Below are positions 42,153-51,567 of a stretch of 64,000 nucleotides of DNA, in pieces. Source of the DNA: CAVPCZ01 sp963779225 (lineage in GTDB: Bacteria; Bacteroidota; Ignavibacteria; UBA10030; UBA6906). A program made the position numbers and the translations under genes. Below the pieces are notes generated by a model. The model was given only the letters and a program-made list of their open reading frames with translations, was not told the origin of the DNA and did not search any database. The number at the start of each line of letters is the position of its first letter. The first letter of the stretch is position 1. The DNA lies in contig CAVZWW010000001.1 of assembly GCA_963779225.1 (NCBI GenBank), positions 62,001 through 126,000 of the forward strand. Reading direction: 5' to 3'.

Positions 42153-44423
42153 CTATTGCTTGATGACTGCAATCTTTCCTACGGCCACATTGCTTCCATC
42201 TTCCGCCGAAGCAATCACGATATACACGCCGGACGGGACGAATGTGCCCCCGCTATCCTTGCCGTCCCAGAATCCAACGAGGCCGCCGGGTGACTTGATG
42301 TCGCGCACCACCCGGCCGTCAATCGTGACAATCTTCAAGCTCGCGTTCTCCACTAGCCCGCTGACCGTCAGCGGGGTGCCGGTGGGGACCAGAAACGGGT
42401 TGGGATACAGGGTGAGGAGGTCGAACGATGTCTTTGGCGCGGCTGCAGCGGTTGTCAGGCTTGCCATACCGTATGTTGTTCCGAAGTATACGGTCCCCGT
42501 TTTCTGATCGATCCCGATGGTCTTTACATCGTTGTCGATGACCTTCCCCTGCGTATTTTCCACGGTGTACGATGCGAGAGTTTGCGTGCCGTCAGGGGAC
42601 AGCAGGAATACCCCCTCGGTGGTGCCGACCCATTTCTGATTCAACGGATCCACAGCGATGGTGTTGATCACCAATCCGTTCAACGGTTTGTACAGGGCGA
42701 TGGCGTCCTTGCGGGTTGGATTCGAGGGATCCAGAATGATCGAGATGCCACGGTCTGTTCCGACCCAGATATCGTTGTCCCGGTCCACCACGATTGTTTT
42801 CACTTCATTGCTGGGCAATCCGTTTACCGTCGTGACATGAAACGCCGCGGTGCTGTCGAGCTCGCCGGCGTTGCCCAGGCTGATGAGACCGCGGAATGCG
42901 CCGTCGCGCACGGTCGCCCAGAGGTTGTCAAAGGCGTCAACCGCGAGGCATCGATCCACGGGGCGGTCCATCAGGTTCGTTAACTTGATGCCACCGATTG
43001 AAACCGGAATGGTTCTCCATGTTCCGTCCGCGCGGCGCGTGACGAGCAGGTTTTTGTCAGCGGCAAGCACGACGCTCATCCAGGTATTGCCCCGGCTGTC
43101 GCACACCACATTGCTCACCACCACGTAGTTCGTGTCGTTGGAAATGCCCATCATGCCGACGTTGCGGCCGAAGATGCGCGACGAATCGATCCGTGTGCTG
43201 CCCGGAAGCAGTTCCACGGTGCCCCGGCCGTATGTGCTGGCCCACACCGCTCCATCGCACGCTACCGACATCCGGTGGACATCATTCGACGGGAGGGTGC
43301 TGTTCACCGTGGTAAATGTTGTCCAGGTCGATCCGTCGTAGCGGTACAGGCCGCGGCCGGAGACATCGCCGGAACCGCACCAGAGAACGCCGCCGGGATC
43401 CACCACCAGGCTCAGGAACTGATTGGCGTCGGGCCCGTTGGGAACGTGGGAAACCCATGGGCTGCCACCGGTCAGGAGCCCGCCGTTCGTCGAACCCACG
43501 ACGGGGATTCCCTGCGCATCCGTGGTGAGTGAAGTGGGAGCATAGGGGAGCGTTGTGCCGAAGGGCGTTGCAGTATTTTGTGCGGTGACAGCATAGACCT
43601 CGCGCGCAACGGTGGTCAGATACAGGGCTGTTGCCGTCCCCGTGGAGGCAACAATGGATTTGCCGGAGAGTCCTGCAACGGGAATCCAGTTGCCGGTGTC
43701 TTCGTAGTAGAGGCCCCCCGTCGTACCCGCATAAAGTCTGCCGTTGAAGACCGTCAACGTGCGGGGGACAAATCCCGGTTCCCCGACGGTTTGGAGCGTC
43801 CACGACTCGGGGGGAAGGAGATTGGGGTTGCTGAGATTGGCGATAGCGACGTTGTTGACCGTCTGCCCGTCGGAGATACACGCATAGAGCCTGCCATTGT
43901 GCATCACCGCCGAGAGCACCGACGTACGCGTGGCGGCGGGTACGGACCCGAAGCGAGAGTAGGTATCGCCAAATTCAAAGCGGGCTATCCTGAACACGCT
44001 CAAACCGAATTCCGTGCATATCAGGGCGGTATCTCCCTGGACGACGATGGCATTGATTCTCTTGTTCGTCTGGTTTGCCGTGGCGATGTCAAGGATGGGG
44101 CGGATTGTGCCGGTGGAGGGGGTATAAACGTGGATGACGCCGTTAGTGCTACCGCTCCAGACATCGCCGGCGCCGTCGATATAGACCGCGGTCAGGTCGA
44201 TGTTGCGGAGCCCCTCGGCGTTGGTGAGCAGGAGGAAATCGTCCGCCTGGGTGTTCCAGCGAAAAAGGCCTCCGGAACTCGCCGCCCAGAAGGAGGACCC
44301 GTCGCGGACCACCCCGCGAACGTCCTTCATCGAGGTGAAGTTTCTCCACGTCCCGGTGGCCGCAAGCGCACACAACGGCGCCAGGAGCACCACCGCACAG
44401 GCCTGCCAACCGCGCTTCATCAT
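42153..44423 (-). CDS. Secreted beta-propeller protein with T9SS sorting domain
   Basis: The protein has 756 residues. A signal peptide is present (about 1-22). Blades of a two-component-regulator-type propeller repeat through the body (DIWVGTDRGISIIL, KWVGTTEGVFLL, VWASTYGRGTVEL). The C-terminal 85 or so residues form a type IX secretion sorting domain: TLYPNPFLVP, VRDIKSPGG, FWDGKDSGG, FVPSGVYIV, GKIAVIK. The product is expected to cross the outer membrane by T9SS and stay on the surface or be released. Binding partner unknown. It is downstream of ribH on the same strand after 27 bases. Confidence 0.85.
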   Translation of the reverse strand: MMKRGWQACAVVLLAPLCALAATGTWRNFTSMKDVRGVVRDGSSFWAASSGGLFRWNTQADDFLLLTNAEGLRNIDLTAVYIDGAGDVWSGSTNGVIHVYTPSTGTIRPILDIATANQTNKRINAIVVQGDTALICTEFGLSVFRIARFEFGDTYSRFGSVPAATRTSVLSAVMHNGRLYACISDGQTVNNVAIANLSNPNLLPPESWTLQTVGEPGFVPRTLTVFNGRLYAGTTGGLYYEDTGNWIPVAGLSGKSIVASTGTATALYLTTVAREVYAVTAQNTATPFGTTLPYAPTSLTTDAQGIPVVGSTNGGLLTGGSPWVSHVPNGPDANQFLSLVVDPGGVLWCGSGDVSGRGLYRYDGSTWTTFTTVNSTLPSNDVHRMSVACDGAVWASTYGRGTVELLPGSTRIDSSRIFGRNVGMMGISNDTNYVVVSNVVCDSRGNTWMSVVLAADKNLLVTRRADGTWRTIPVSIGGIKLTNLMDRPVDRCLAVDAFDNLWATVRDGAFRGLISLGNAGELDSTAAFHVTTVNGLPSNEVKTIVVDRDNDIWVGTDRGISIILDPSNPTRKDAIALYKPLNGLVINTIAVDPLNQKWVGTTEGVFLLSPDGTQTLASYTVENTQGKVIDNDVKTIGIDQKTGTVYFGTTYGMASLTTAAAAPKTSFDLLTLYPNPFLVPTGTPLTVSGLVENASLKIVTIDGRVVRDIKSPGGLVGFWDGKDSGGTFVPSGVYIVIASAEDGSNVAVGKIAVIKQ

Positions 44424-44450
44424 CCTCTTCTCCGCCCTCGCTTCTTCTTC

Positions 44451-44921
44451 CTACCTGGTTTTGAGTTGTGTACAGACGTGGAGGAGTTCCATGGCGCTCA
44501 TGGCCGCATCCCATCCTTTGTTGCCCGCTTTTGCGCCGGCCCGCTCGAGGGCCTGCTCCAGGCTGTCGGTTGTGAGGACACCGAAGGTCGTGGGGACACC
44601 GGTCTGGAGGGCGACAGCACCGACGCCACGCGTCACCTCGCCGGCGATGTAGTCGAAGTGAGGAGTGGCACCGCGGATCACGCAGCCCAGGCAGATGATG
44701 GCATCAACACGGCCGGCTTGTGCCAGCTGCAGTGCGGCCTGGGGGAGTTCGAATGCACCTGGCACATAGACAACAGTTAGCGCGTCATCTGTTCCGCCAT
44801 GACGCAGCAGGCAGTCCACGGCGCCATTGAGCAGCTGTGATGTGGCGAGGCTGTTAAACCGGCTGACGACAATACCGAACGTGCGCCCGGTGGCGGTCAA
44901 GGTTCCCTGAACAGTCTTCAT
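44451..44921 (-). CDS. ribH: 6,7-dimethyl-8-ribityllumazine synthase
   Basis: The protein has 156 residues, the normal size. It condenses the ribityl-diaminouracil with dihydroxybutanone phosphate in riboflavin synthesis and usually forms an icosahedral shell. Motifs: GIVVSRFN, VVYVPGAFELPQAA, CLGCVIRGATPHFDYI with catalytic His, and FGVLTTDSLEQA. No FMN riboswitch is visible in the 105-base gap upstream, which contains only a GC hairpin (44968-44989). Confidence 0.95.
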   Translation of the reverse strand: MKTVQGTLTATGRTFGIVVSRFNSLATSQLLNGAVDCLLRHGGTDDALTVVYVPGAFELPQAALQLAQAGRVDAIICLGCVIRGATPHFDYIAGEVTRGVGAVALQTGVPTTFGVLTTDSLEQALERAGAKAGNKGWDAAMSAMELLHVCTQLKTR

Positions 44922-45026
44922 GCGTGGAGCTCCTTCTCTGAGCTGTCCCGGCAGTACCGCATCCGACCCGCCGGTGTGTGCCCCGGCGGAGTGCCGGGTT
45001 GGTTGCCTGCGGCGGTCTATGGGGGT

Positions 45027-45854
45027 TCAGCGTTGTTTCACCCGCCGTTCTATCGTTCTTACAGAATCCAGGGGAATCGTGTATTTCCCCAGGGCTTCCT
45101 CATCGCTCCTGCCGCCGCCGTGAAAATCCGATCCGCCACACGTCAGGAGGAAATACGCTTCGGCAATCGCCCGGTAATACGCGGTTTGTTCGGGCGAGTG
45201 TGATGGATGGACGATTTCGATGCCGTCCACGCCGGCGTGAATCAACTCGCGCAACCGTGCATCCGGCACTGAGGCACCGGGATGGGCAATGCAGGAAACC
45301 CCGCCTGCATCCGCGATCAGCCGGATTGCCTCCCGTGGTGCCATTGTTACTTTCTCTTCGTACGCCGGCCGGCCAAAGCCAATGTATCTGGAAAACGCTT
45401 CGTGGTACGTTTCCGTCAGTCCGGCTGCGGCGAGCGCGGTGGCAATGTGCGGACGCCCCACCGCGGCACCACCCGCCTGGTGCAGCACGGCGTGCATCGT
45501 CAGTGGCACAGACATCCCATTCAGTTTCTCCACCATCCGCTTTGCGCGTCGCATTCGTTCTGCGCGCATGGACGCAAGATACTCCTGCAGGGGCGGGTAC
45601 GCCGGGTCGAGGAAATACCCGAGGAGATGCACATCGTGCTGTGCGAGGGTTGTGCTGAGCTCGACCCCCGCAATCACTTCAATGCCCAGCTGCGTGCCTG
45701 CTGCCCTGGCTTCGCCGATCGCACCGACATGGTCATGGTCGGTAATGGCGATGCAGGCTAACCCTGCCTGTCGCGCGCGAGCAACGACCGCCCCGGCAGA
45801 AAACGCGCCGTCGGAGTAGGTGGTGTGGATGTGCAGATCAGCCCGCTCATCCAT
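45027..45854 (-). CDS. PHP-domain phosphoesterase
   Basis: The protein has 275 residues. It starts ADLHIHTTYSDGAFSA, the HxH metal motif of PHP-domain phosphatases, with AITDHDHVGAIGEA, VIAGVELST, GRPHIATAL and CGGSDFHGG as the further metal-binding motifs. The length and layout match YciV/RNase AM-type enzymes (nucleoside 3,5-bisphosphate phosphatase or 5-prime exonuclease) rather than DNA polymerase domains. Cytoplasmic. It lies 35 bases after crp. Confidence 0.88.
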   Translation of the reverse strand: MDERADLHIHTTYSDGAFSAGAVVARARQAGLACIAITDHDHVGAIGEARAAGTQLGIEVIAGVELSTTLAQHDVHLLGYFLDPAYPPLQEYLASMRAERMRRAKRMVEKLNGMSVPLTMHAVLHQAGGAAVGRPHIATALAAAGLTETYHEAFSRYIGFGRPAYEEKVTMAPREAIRLIADAGGVSCIAHPGASVPDARLRELIHAGVDGIEIVHPSHSPEQTAYYRAIAEAYFLLTCGGSDFHGGGRSDEEALGKYTIPLDSVRTIERRVKQR

Positions 45855-45889
45855 ACACCGCGTCGGGAGGTAAAAGAACGGAGAATGGC

Positions 45890-46579
45890 TTACAGGTACC
45901 TGCTTTTGAACTTCTCATAATCGTTGATGATCAGCTTCCCCCTCTCGATTTCGATATGTCCTTCGCGGATGAACGAGTGTATCATCCGTGAAATCGTCTC
46001 GCGCGACGTCCCCGCCATGTTGGCCAGGTCCTGCTGCAGGGGGAGTTCATCGATTTCCACGCGCCCCTTGCGGATCTTGCCGATATCGTCTGCAAGCTGC
46101 AGGACAACGTTCGAGACCCGTCCCGCCGCGTCTTTCAACGAGAGGCTTTTTATCATGGCGTCCGCCTTGCGCAGACGCATGGTGAGTTCTTTGAGAAGGG
46201 CGATGGCCACCGAGGGAAAATCGTGCAGAAGCTTTAGAAAGTCCCGCCGGTGAATCATGAAGAGTTCGGCTTTGGTGGTGGCGACAACGCTGGCCGAACG
46301 CGCCAGCCCATCCAGGATCGCCATCTCTCCGAAAAAATCGCTTTCCCCCAGGATGGAGAGAATCACTTCCCGTCCGTCGTCATCCATCCGCACAATTTTC
46401 ACCTTGCCCGTGACGATGACAAAAAGCGCCGCTCCCGCCTCTTCCTCCAGGAGTATAATGCTCCCCTTTTTGTATTTCTTGCGAACCCCAACTTTGGCGA
46501 TGGTTTCAAGGTCCATCGGCTCAAGGTCACTGAGGATCGGGACGTTCTTCAGAAATTCCAGGTCGTCCTTCATCGACAA
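45890..46579 (-). CDS. Crp/Fnr family transcriptional regulator
   Basis: The protein has 229 residues. The N-terminal cyclic-nucleotide-binding fold includes GSIILLEEEAGAALFVIVTGKVKI and GESDFFGEMAILDGLARSASVVA (phosphate-binding cassette). A dimer helix follows, then a winged helix-turn-helix with LPLQQDLANMAGTSRETISRMI. No Fnr-type Cys cluster is seen, so cAMP or another ligand is more likely than oxygen sensing. A strong promoter-like element lies upstream at 46630-46659, and the PHP gene follows. Confidence 0.92.
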   Translation of the reverse strand: MSMKDDLEFLKNVPILSDLEPMDLETIAKVGVRKKYKKGSIILLEEEAGAALFVIVTGKVKIVRMDDDGREVILSILGESDFFGEMAILDGLARSASVVATTKAELFMIHRRDFLKLLHDFPSVAIALLKELTMRLRKADAMIKSLSLKDAAGRVSNVVLQLADDIGKIRKGRVEIDELPLQQDLANMAGTSRETISRMIHSFIREGHIEIERGKLIINDYEKFKSRYL

Positions 46580-46629
46580 GGCCGCATTGTGTGTTTACCG
46601 TTATGGCGAGACCACAGCTCGTAATACAG

Positions 46630-46659
46630 AAATATAGACTCCCCCGACGTGAAAGTCAA
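46630..46659 (-). promoter_or_regulatory. Putative promoter of the Crp/Fnr gene
   Basis: Minus strand TTG (46659-46657), 20 bases, TATATTT (46636-46630). The leader would be about 45 bases. Confidence 0.55.
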
Positions 46660-46704
46660 GGTGAGCAGGCATGTACGGCACCCCCGGGCGCCGCGCATTC
46701 GGGA

Positions 46705-47481
46705 TCAGTCCCCGAGAAGCAGGTAACTGAAAAGAACGAAGGTGACCTCGGCTGTCAGGAGAGCGATGGCTGCGGAGATGTCAAACCGGTGGCGCTGGAC
46801 CAACATCGACGCATCGCCCGTTTTCAGGTATTGCAGCTGCCGGTCGTCTGCGAGGGTTTTGAAGTAGGCGGCAAAAACGCCCGAGACGATTGTAGCGCCG
46901 GCGCTCAGATAGAGCCGGGTCTCCCGCGAGTCGATACCTCCCGTTTCGGGCAAAAATGGAGAAATTCCGTCCGGGGATGTGTTCCCGTCCGGAGTGAGCC
47001 GGACCCTGAGTATACCCTCAACTGCGCCCCGCGGGTCCACCTGAAGATCTGTGTACCCGGCCTTTCTCAAAGTGAGGAGGGAGTCATCCGACAGAAGTTC
47101 CGGGCTCATAAGCAACGGCGTAAGACCGGCCAGAGCGCCGTTTGCGTATACACCTGCTTCCGCGGGTGAGGAGAGGATCTGCAGTTGCGGCCGGAGATTG
47201 AAAAGAAGCGTTCGCGACTCCCCGGCGGAGATCCGGACAGTGTCCGAAACGACCGCGGCCAGCCAGCCGGTGACATCAGGATGAAGTACGCGTATCCGGT
47301 GCACGCCCGGGGCGAGGGAATCCGTCACATACGGCGTTCGGCCGACGAACGAGTCGTCAAGCATGACGAGCGCACTGTCCACGTCGGCACGGATTTCCAG
47401 CCTGCCGGCTGCACCCTCCTGCCGGGCAAGACCCGCGCCCGTCGCAAACAGAAGCGCCCCGATGATCGCCCTCACCCTCAT
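46705..47481 (-). CDS. PEGA-domain membrane protein
   Basis: The protein has 258 residues. A signal peptide (about 1-20) is followed by two PEGA domains, GRLEIRADVDSALVMLDDSFVGRTPY and QILSSPAEAGVYANGALAGLTPL, each a small beta fold common in surface proteins of PVC and FCB bacteria. A C-terminal membrane segment lies near residue 245 (ALLTAEVTFVLFSYLLLG), with a second hydrophobic run near 195. Role unknown, likely cell-envelope. Its start overlaps the PQQ-propeller gene as ATGA, the third gene of a coupled trio. Confidence 0.82.
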   Translation of the reverse strand: MRVRAIIGALLFATGAGLARQEGAAGRLEIRADVDSALVMLDDSFVGRTPYVTDSLAPGVHRIRVLHPDVTGWLAAVVSDTVRISAGESRTLLFNLRPQLQILSSPAEAGVYANGALAGLTPLLMSPELLSDDSLLTLRKAGYTDLQVDPRGAVEGILRVRLTPDGNTSPDGISPFLPETGGIDSRETRLYLSAGATIVSGVFAAYFKTLADDRQLQYLKTGDASMLVQRHRFDISAAIALLTAEVTFVLFSYLLLGD

Positions 47482-48641
47482 TGTCCACTCTCCCGGTACG
47501 AGAGTATCAAACGCTCATCCGTTGCCACGAAGATCCGGCGCATTCCGCTGACAGGTGTGGTCTTGATCCTGCCCGGAACCGCACACCGCCAGAGCACCGT
47601 CCCGTCAATGGCCCGCAGGGCCAAGAGTTCCTTCTTGAGCGTGCCAACGTACAACACGGAATCGCTCCCGAGAAGCCCGGAGTTGACCGGCGATTGAAGG
47701 TCGCACGACCAGAGCAGCGTGCCTGAGCTGCTGTTGAAGGCAAGTACCCGTCCCCCCGTTGTGCCCACCACCGCGCGGAGGGAATCGACCACGAGTGGTC
47801 CAAAAACCGGGTGGCCGGCTTCGCTTATCCACCGGACTGTGCCCGAAGAGATATCCATGGCCATGACGGTGCCGCGGAGTGTGGTCACGTAGGCGGTATT
47901 CCGGAAAATCACCACGGGCGCCTGGACCGCCGCATCGCCCTGGATCCGCCAGCGGAGCTTTCCGGTGATTGCATCCAGATGATACACCGCCCCATCATCG
48001 GCGCCGAACACGACGCCACTGTCGGTTCCTGCCGGCGTGGACCGGATGCCTTTCAGCGTGCTGTTGCCGGGGAGGTCAAACGTCCATCGTATATCACCGG
48101 TTGTGCGGTCGACGCAGAAGAAGGTGCCAAACGTGTTGGCCGTGTACACCTGTGCATTGATCAACAGTGGCGACACCTGCATGTCCCCCATTGTCTGCTT
48201 CCAACGCACTTTTCCCTCGAGAAGATCATAGGCCACCAACCCTTCATGCGGGCCGGAGAGTGCTACAATGGCCAGGTTGCCGTCGATGAGCGGAGTTCCC
48301 TGGATGGCATTTCCGAGTGTGATCCACCCCATCCGAGTGCCCGTGCGGGCGTTGAGAGCGTAGAGCTCGCCACGCAGATTTCCTATGAAGAGAACACTGT
48401 CGACGAGGACCGGGGATCCGTCCCCGATGCCCGCGCTCAGGTCCTGAGTCCATTCCAACGTGAGGGGCGGGGCGATCAGGACAGGGAGACGATTCATACG
48501 CTCTCTGGAGCGGCCGTACATGAAAAAGTCTCCCTCGCGGACGTGCAGTGGCGCAGAAAGGCGGAGGCTGCTGCATCCGGCGATCGCCGTTGCGAAGAGA
48601 AGAAATGCGGCCATGGGTATCCGGTTTTTCAAAAATCCCAT
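47478..48641 (-). CDS. PQQ-like beta-propeller lipoprotein (BamB-like)
   Basis: The protein has 387 residues. The lipobox is in AIAGCSSL near residue 23. The rest is a propeller of PQQ-type blades (LYALNARTGTRMG, VYHLDAITGKLRWRI, VLAFNSSSGTLLWSC, LLALRAIDGTVLWRC), similar to the BamB accessory factor of outer-membrane assembly, though BamB identity is not proven. The start overlaps the preceding gluzincin-barrel gene by 13 bases and the stop overlaps the PEGA gene by 4, so all three are probably translated together. Confidence 0.86.
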   Translation of the reverse strand: MGFLKNRIPMAAFLLFATAIAGCSSLRLSAPLHVREGDFFMYGRSRERMNRLPVLIAPPLTLEWTQDLSAGIGDGSPVLVDSVLFIGNLRGELYALNARTGTRMGWITLGNAIQGTPLIDGNLAIVALSGPHEGLVAYDLLEGKVRWKQTMGDMQVSPLLINAQVYTANTFGTFFCVDRTTGDIRWTFDLPGNSTLKGIRSTPAGTDSGVVFGADDGAVYHLDAITGKLRWRIQGDAAVQAPVVIFRNTAYVTTLRGTVMAMDISSGTVRWISEAGHPVFGPLVVDSLRAVVGTTGGRVLAFNSSSGTLLWSCDLQSPVNSGLLGSDSVLYVGTLKKELLALRAIDGTVLWRCAVPGRIKTTPVSGMRRIFVATDERLILSYRESGQ

Positions 48642-51463
48642 CCGAAGAAGAACTGGTGAAAAATCCCTTTCTGGAAGCGGTTGAAATTGTTTTCAATCCG
48701 TTTGCCGATATCGTACCGGAGGACCAGGTAGCTTCCCAGGTTCAGACGCAGACCGGCGCCGACACTGCCCAGGGTTTCCCGGTAGGCATCATCCCAGGCA
48801 GATCCGGCGTCAAAGAACAACGCGCCACGAAACGCGAAGAAGCTCAGTCCGATGAAGGGGAAGCGAACGGTCAGTTCGTCGATGAACGGAAAGCGCAGTT
48901 CGTGACTCATCAACCAGAGTTTCTCGCCACGGATGCTCCACCGGTCGAATCCCCGGAGGTCCCAGCTTCCGCCCATGACAAACCGCCGGGATTCCTTGCC
49001 GTCATTGTAGAAAACCCAGAAACGGGACGCGAATGCACTCCGCCGGCCGAGCCGGAAGTAGTGTCGGTAGTCACCGATGATGGAAAAATAATTGACGTTG
49101 GAATACTGGATATCGGATGTGTAGGCCAGCGTCAGACTGAACCGGCTCCCATCCAGGGGTCCGCTCGGTCCCCAGAGCGAGTTGTCGTGTGTGAAGGAGA
49201 CCGAGTTCGACAGGAGGAGGGCCCGGCGCTCTTCGATTGTACCGTCGACCTCCCGGTTGGAATTGCTCAGGCTCACGCCGGTTTCAATCCGCTCGAACTT
49301 GGTGAGGGGATAACTGAGGGCAAAATAGCCCCCGAAGACTCTTTCGTAGTAATACTCATCCCGCGAGGTCAGGTCGTACTGCCGTCCCGTAAACCGGTAA
49401 ATGCCGTAGGCGAAACTTGTCCGCCTGCTGAGCGAAATCCGGGAAATGGCGATGTTAAAGCTGGACAGGAGTTCGTCCTGTGATTGGGCGGTATTATAGA
49501 GAAGGAAGTAATACTGCTCATCCCCCAGCAGGTCACTGAGCGCAACGAAGGCTCCCCCGGATGTCCCGAATACCGGGTCGGTGGAGATTGCGCTCTGTGC
49601 GAAATCCAGACTGTACTCTCCCCGGTACCGGAGCCGCTGGAGTTCAGAAATACCTCCGAGGCTCTTGGGTTCCCAGGGTTTCTCTTTTGCGAACAGATCC
49701 ACAACACGAATGTCCGTTGATGTGTCCCGGACGGCCAGCACGTTATGGATGACCTGGAGCCGGAAGCTGAACTTCTCAAAGGCGGTGAACACGAGATCGC
49801 CCGAGGAGGTCCATGCAGGATCGAACGCTGAAGTGACAAGACTGGTCACGCGCGTCATTGTCCGCATCCCACCGGGAAGTTTTGTTCCGGTATCCATGAT
49901 CCAGATATCATTCGTGCCGCGGGCGTCCGAAGTGAAGGCGAGAAACCTGCCGTCGCGCGACCAGGCAGGTGATCCGGTATTGTCTTTGCCGAACGTCAGA
50001 TACTCAATTCTCCCGGAGGGGATATCGTACAGAAACAGATTGTAAATCCCCTCCTTTCCATACGGGGTCCGATCGGAGCTGAAGGCGATCCGGTCGCCTG
50101 CGGGCGACCACGCAGGATCACGGTCGTCATAGGAGTCGTTTGTGAGCCGGACCAGTTCCCGGGTTCCGGTGTCGAGCATGTACAGATCGTTGTTCCCCGC
50201 CTTGTCGATTGCAGAAAAAGCGAGTCGTTTGCCGTCCGGAGCCCAGCTCGTGGAGCCGATGCTCACAAGCTGGGAAAAGTGGAAGGTCTCAGCCACTTCG
50301 TTCTCTACAATATCGAAGAGGTGTAGCGCATCGTGCTCACCGCTCTTGGTGGAGAAGGCGAGGACCCCGAGCCTGGAGATGTCTATCCGGGTCCGGAACG
50401 GGTGGAACGCTTCGAATTCGTCCGTCCGCTCGCCCTGGATGATGTTGGTGGCGGGCGCCTCCGGGTCTTTCTCCTTGAGCGATTTCCTGTATACACCGGT
50501 GTACCCCGTGCGGTTGCCTATGAAATACACGTCGGATGTGGTGTCGTGTTCAAACACCACCGGTTTCATGTTGAATCCTTCGATGGCGATCATCCGGGCG
50601 GCCTGGCTGGGTACGTCCGCGCGGGAGAGGAGTGGATAGTATTCCTTTTTCAGCGCGTAAAGCCATTCCTCGTCGAATTCCTTGAAGTTCTTCCCGATGG
50701 TGACCTTGAGAACGTCGCTGAAGGAGGCTTCTTTCCAGAAGTTCTCGAGCAAGAGCAGGATCTTTTCATCACCGTACCGGCGGGCGATATGCTGCAGGAT
50801 GTTCTGACCTTCCTTGTACATGAGGAACGAGCCGTAGATACGCCCCATGTCTTCGAGACCGACCACGATATCATTCATGACGGCATCGCGCATAACCATC
50901 TCGGCCTGGGCATCCCACTCCGTGGACCAGAATTCGGCGAGTCCTTCCACAAACCAGAGCGGGGGGTACCGGTCCTGTGCCTTCCGGTGGTCGGCGAGCA
51001 CGCGGCTGACCTTGCTGTGCATGAACACATGGACCATCTCGTGCCGGATCACGTGGCGGAATTGCGCGGTGGAACCGTCGGAAGGGATGACGACACGTCC
51101 CTTGAGGAATTCGAAGAACCCCCCCACACCATCAGGGATGAATCCGCCGATCGTATTGGTTTGTTGAAAATGCAGCGGGGAACTGTAGAAAATCAGCGGG
51201 ACGCGGGTGTTGAGCGAATGGTTGAATTTTGTTTCGAGATAACGGTAGGCTTCTTCGGCGAAGAACGCGCCGCGTTCGGCCAGGTCTTTCATCTCCGTGT
51301 AATAATAGATATCGAAGTGCTCGGTTTTGAGGACATGCCACTCGAATGCTGTATACTGGACCTTGTTGCGGCCGAAGGAGAAAAATTGGGCATGGGCCGT
51401 TGCGGAACACGCCAGGAGTGTGCCGAGAACAACGAGGATTCGGACCGCGCGACCCGTCATCAC
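48629..51463 (-). CDS. Gluzincin-propeller-outer-membrane barrel fusion
   Basis: The protein has 944 residues. A signal peptide ends near residue 25 (THAQF-type site). Residues about 40-280 look like a peptidase-MA-type zinc protease: RHEMVHVF at 140-147 gives HExxH, and WFVEGLAEFWS near 170-180 gives the third ligand Glu. Residues about 310-600 hold TolB/PD40 propeller blades (RLAFSAIDKAGNNDLYMLD, DPAWSPAGDRIAFSSDRTPY). The last 320 or so residues look like an Omp85-type beta barrel ending in Phe. Protease, propeller and barrel on one chain suggest outer-membrane protein processing or assembly. It heads the coupled trio and has its own promoter-like site. Confidence 0.82.
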   Translation of the reverse strand: MMTGRAVRILVVLGTLLACSATAHAQFFSFGRNKVQYTAFEWHVLKTEHFDIYYYTEMKDLAERGAFFAEEAYRYLETKFNHSLNTRVPLIFYSSPLHFQQTNTIGGFIPDGVGGFFEFLKGRVVIPSDGSTAQFRHVIRHEMVHVFMHSKVSRVLADHRKAQDRYPPLWFVEGLAEFWSTEWDAQAEMVMRDAVMNDIVVGLEDMGRIYGSFLMYKEGQNILQHIARRYGDEKILLLLENFWKEASFSDVLKVTIGKNFKEFDEEWLYALKKEYYPLLSRADVPSQAARMIAIEGFNMKPVVFEHDTTSDVYFIGNRTGYTGVYRKSLKEKDPEAPATNIIQGERTDEFEAFHPFRTRIDISRLGVLAFSTKSGEHDALHLFDIVENEVAETFHFSQLVSIGSTSWAPDGKRLAFSAIDKAGNNDLYMLDTGTRELVRLTNDSYDDRDPAWSPAGDRIAFSSDRTPYGKEGIYNLFLYDIPSGRIEYLTFGKDNTGSPAWSRDGRFLAFTSDARGTNDIWIMDTGTKLPGGMRTMTRVTSLVTSAFDPAWTSSGDLVFTAFEKFSFRLQVIHNVLAVRDTSTDIRVVDLFAKEKPWEPKSLGGISELQRLRYRGEYSLDFAQSAISTDPVFGTSGGAFVALSDLLGDEQYYFLLYNTAQSQDELLSSFNIAISRISLSRRTSFAYGIYRFTGRQYDLTSRDEYYYERVFGGYFALSYPLTKFERIETGVSLSNSNREVDGTIEERRALLLSNSVSFTHDNSLWGPSGPLDGSRFSLTLAYTSDIQYSNVNYFSIIGDYRHYFRLGRRSAFASRFWVFYNDGKESRRFVMGGSWDLRGFDRWSIRGEKLWLMSHELRFPFIDELTVRFPFIGLSFFAFRGALFFDAGSAWDDAYRETLGSVGAGLRLNLGSYLVLRYDIGKRIENNFNRFQKGIFHQFFFGWDF

Positions 51464-51498
51464 CGTCCCATCGAACAGAGGCTAGAGGAGACTACAGG

Positions 51499-51528
51499 GA
51501 GCATAGCAAAAAAAGGGCTGTATTGCAA
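51499..51528 (-). promoter_or_regulatory. Putative promoter of the envelope trio
   Basis: Minus strand TTG (51528-51526), 20 bases, TATGCTC (51505-51499). It lies just past the terminator hairpin of the isomerase unit. Confidence 0.4.
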
Positions 51529-51530
51529 GG

Positions 51531-51556
51531 AAGGAGCGGCGGACTGTCCGCTCCTT
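51531..51556 (-). terminator. Terminator hairpin after the isomerase/microprotein unit
   Basis: A perfect 9-bp stem, AAGGAGCGG/CCGCTCCTT, with an eight-base loop. On the minus strand a T7 run lies about 20 bases further on, so it is a plausible but imperfect intrinsic terminator. Confidence 0.5.
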
Positions 51557-51567
51557 GCGCCCTTTCT

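Noticed and set aside
44922..45026. Possible FMN riboswitch before ribH
   Set aside because: Only a 7-bp GC hairpin (44968-44989) is present; the conserved FMN aptamer blocks are absent.
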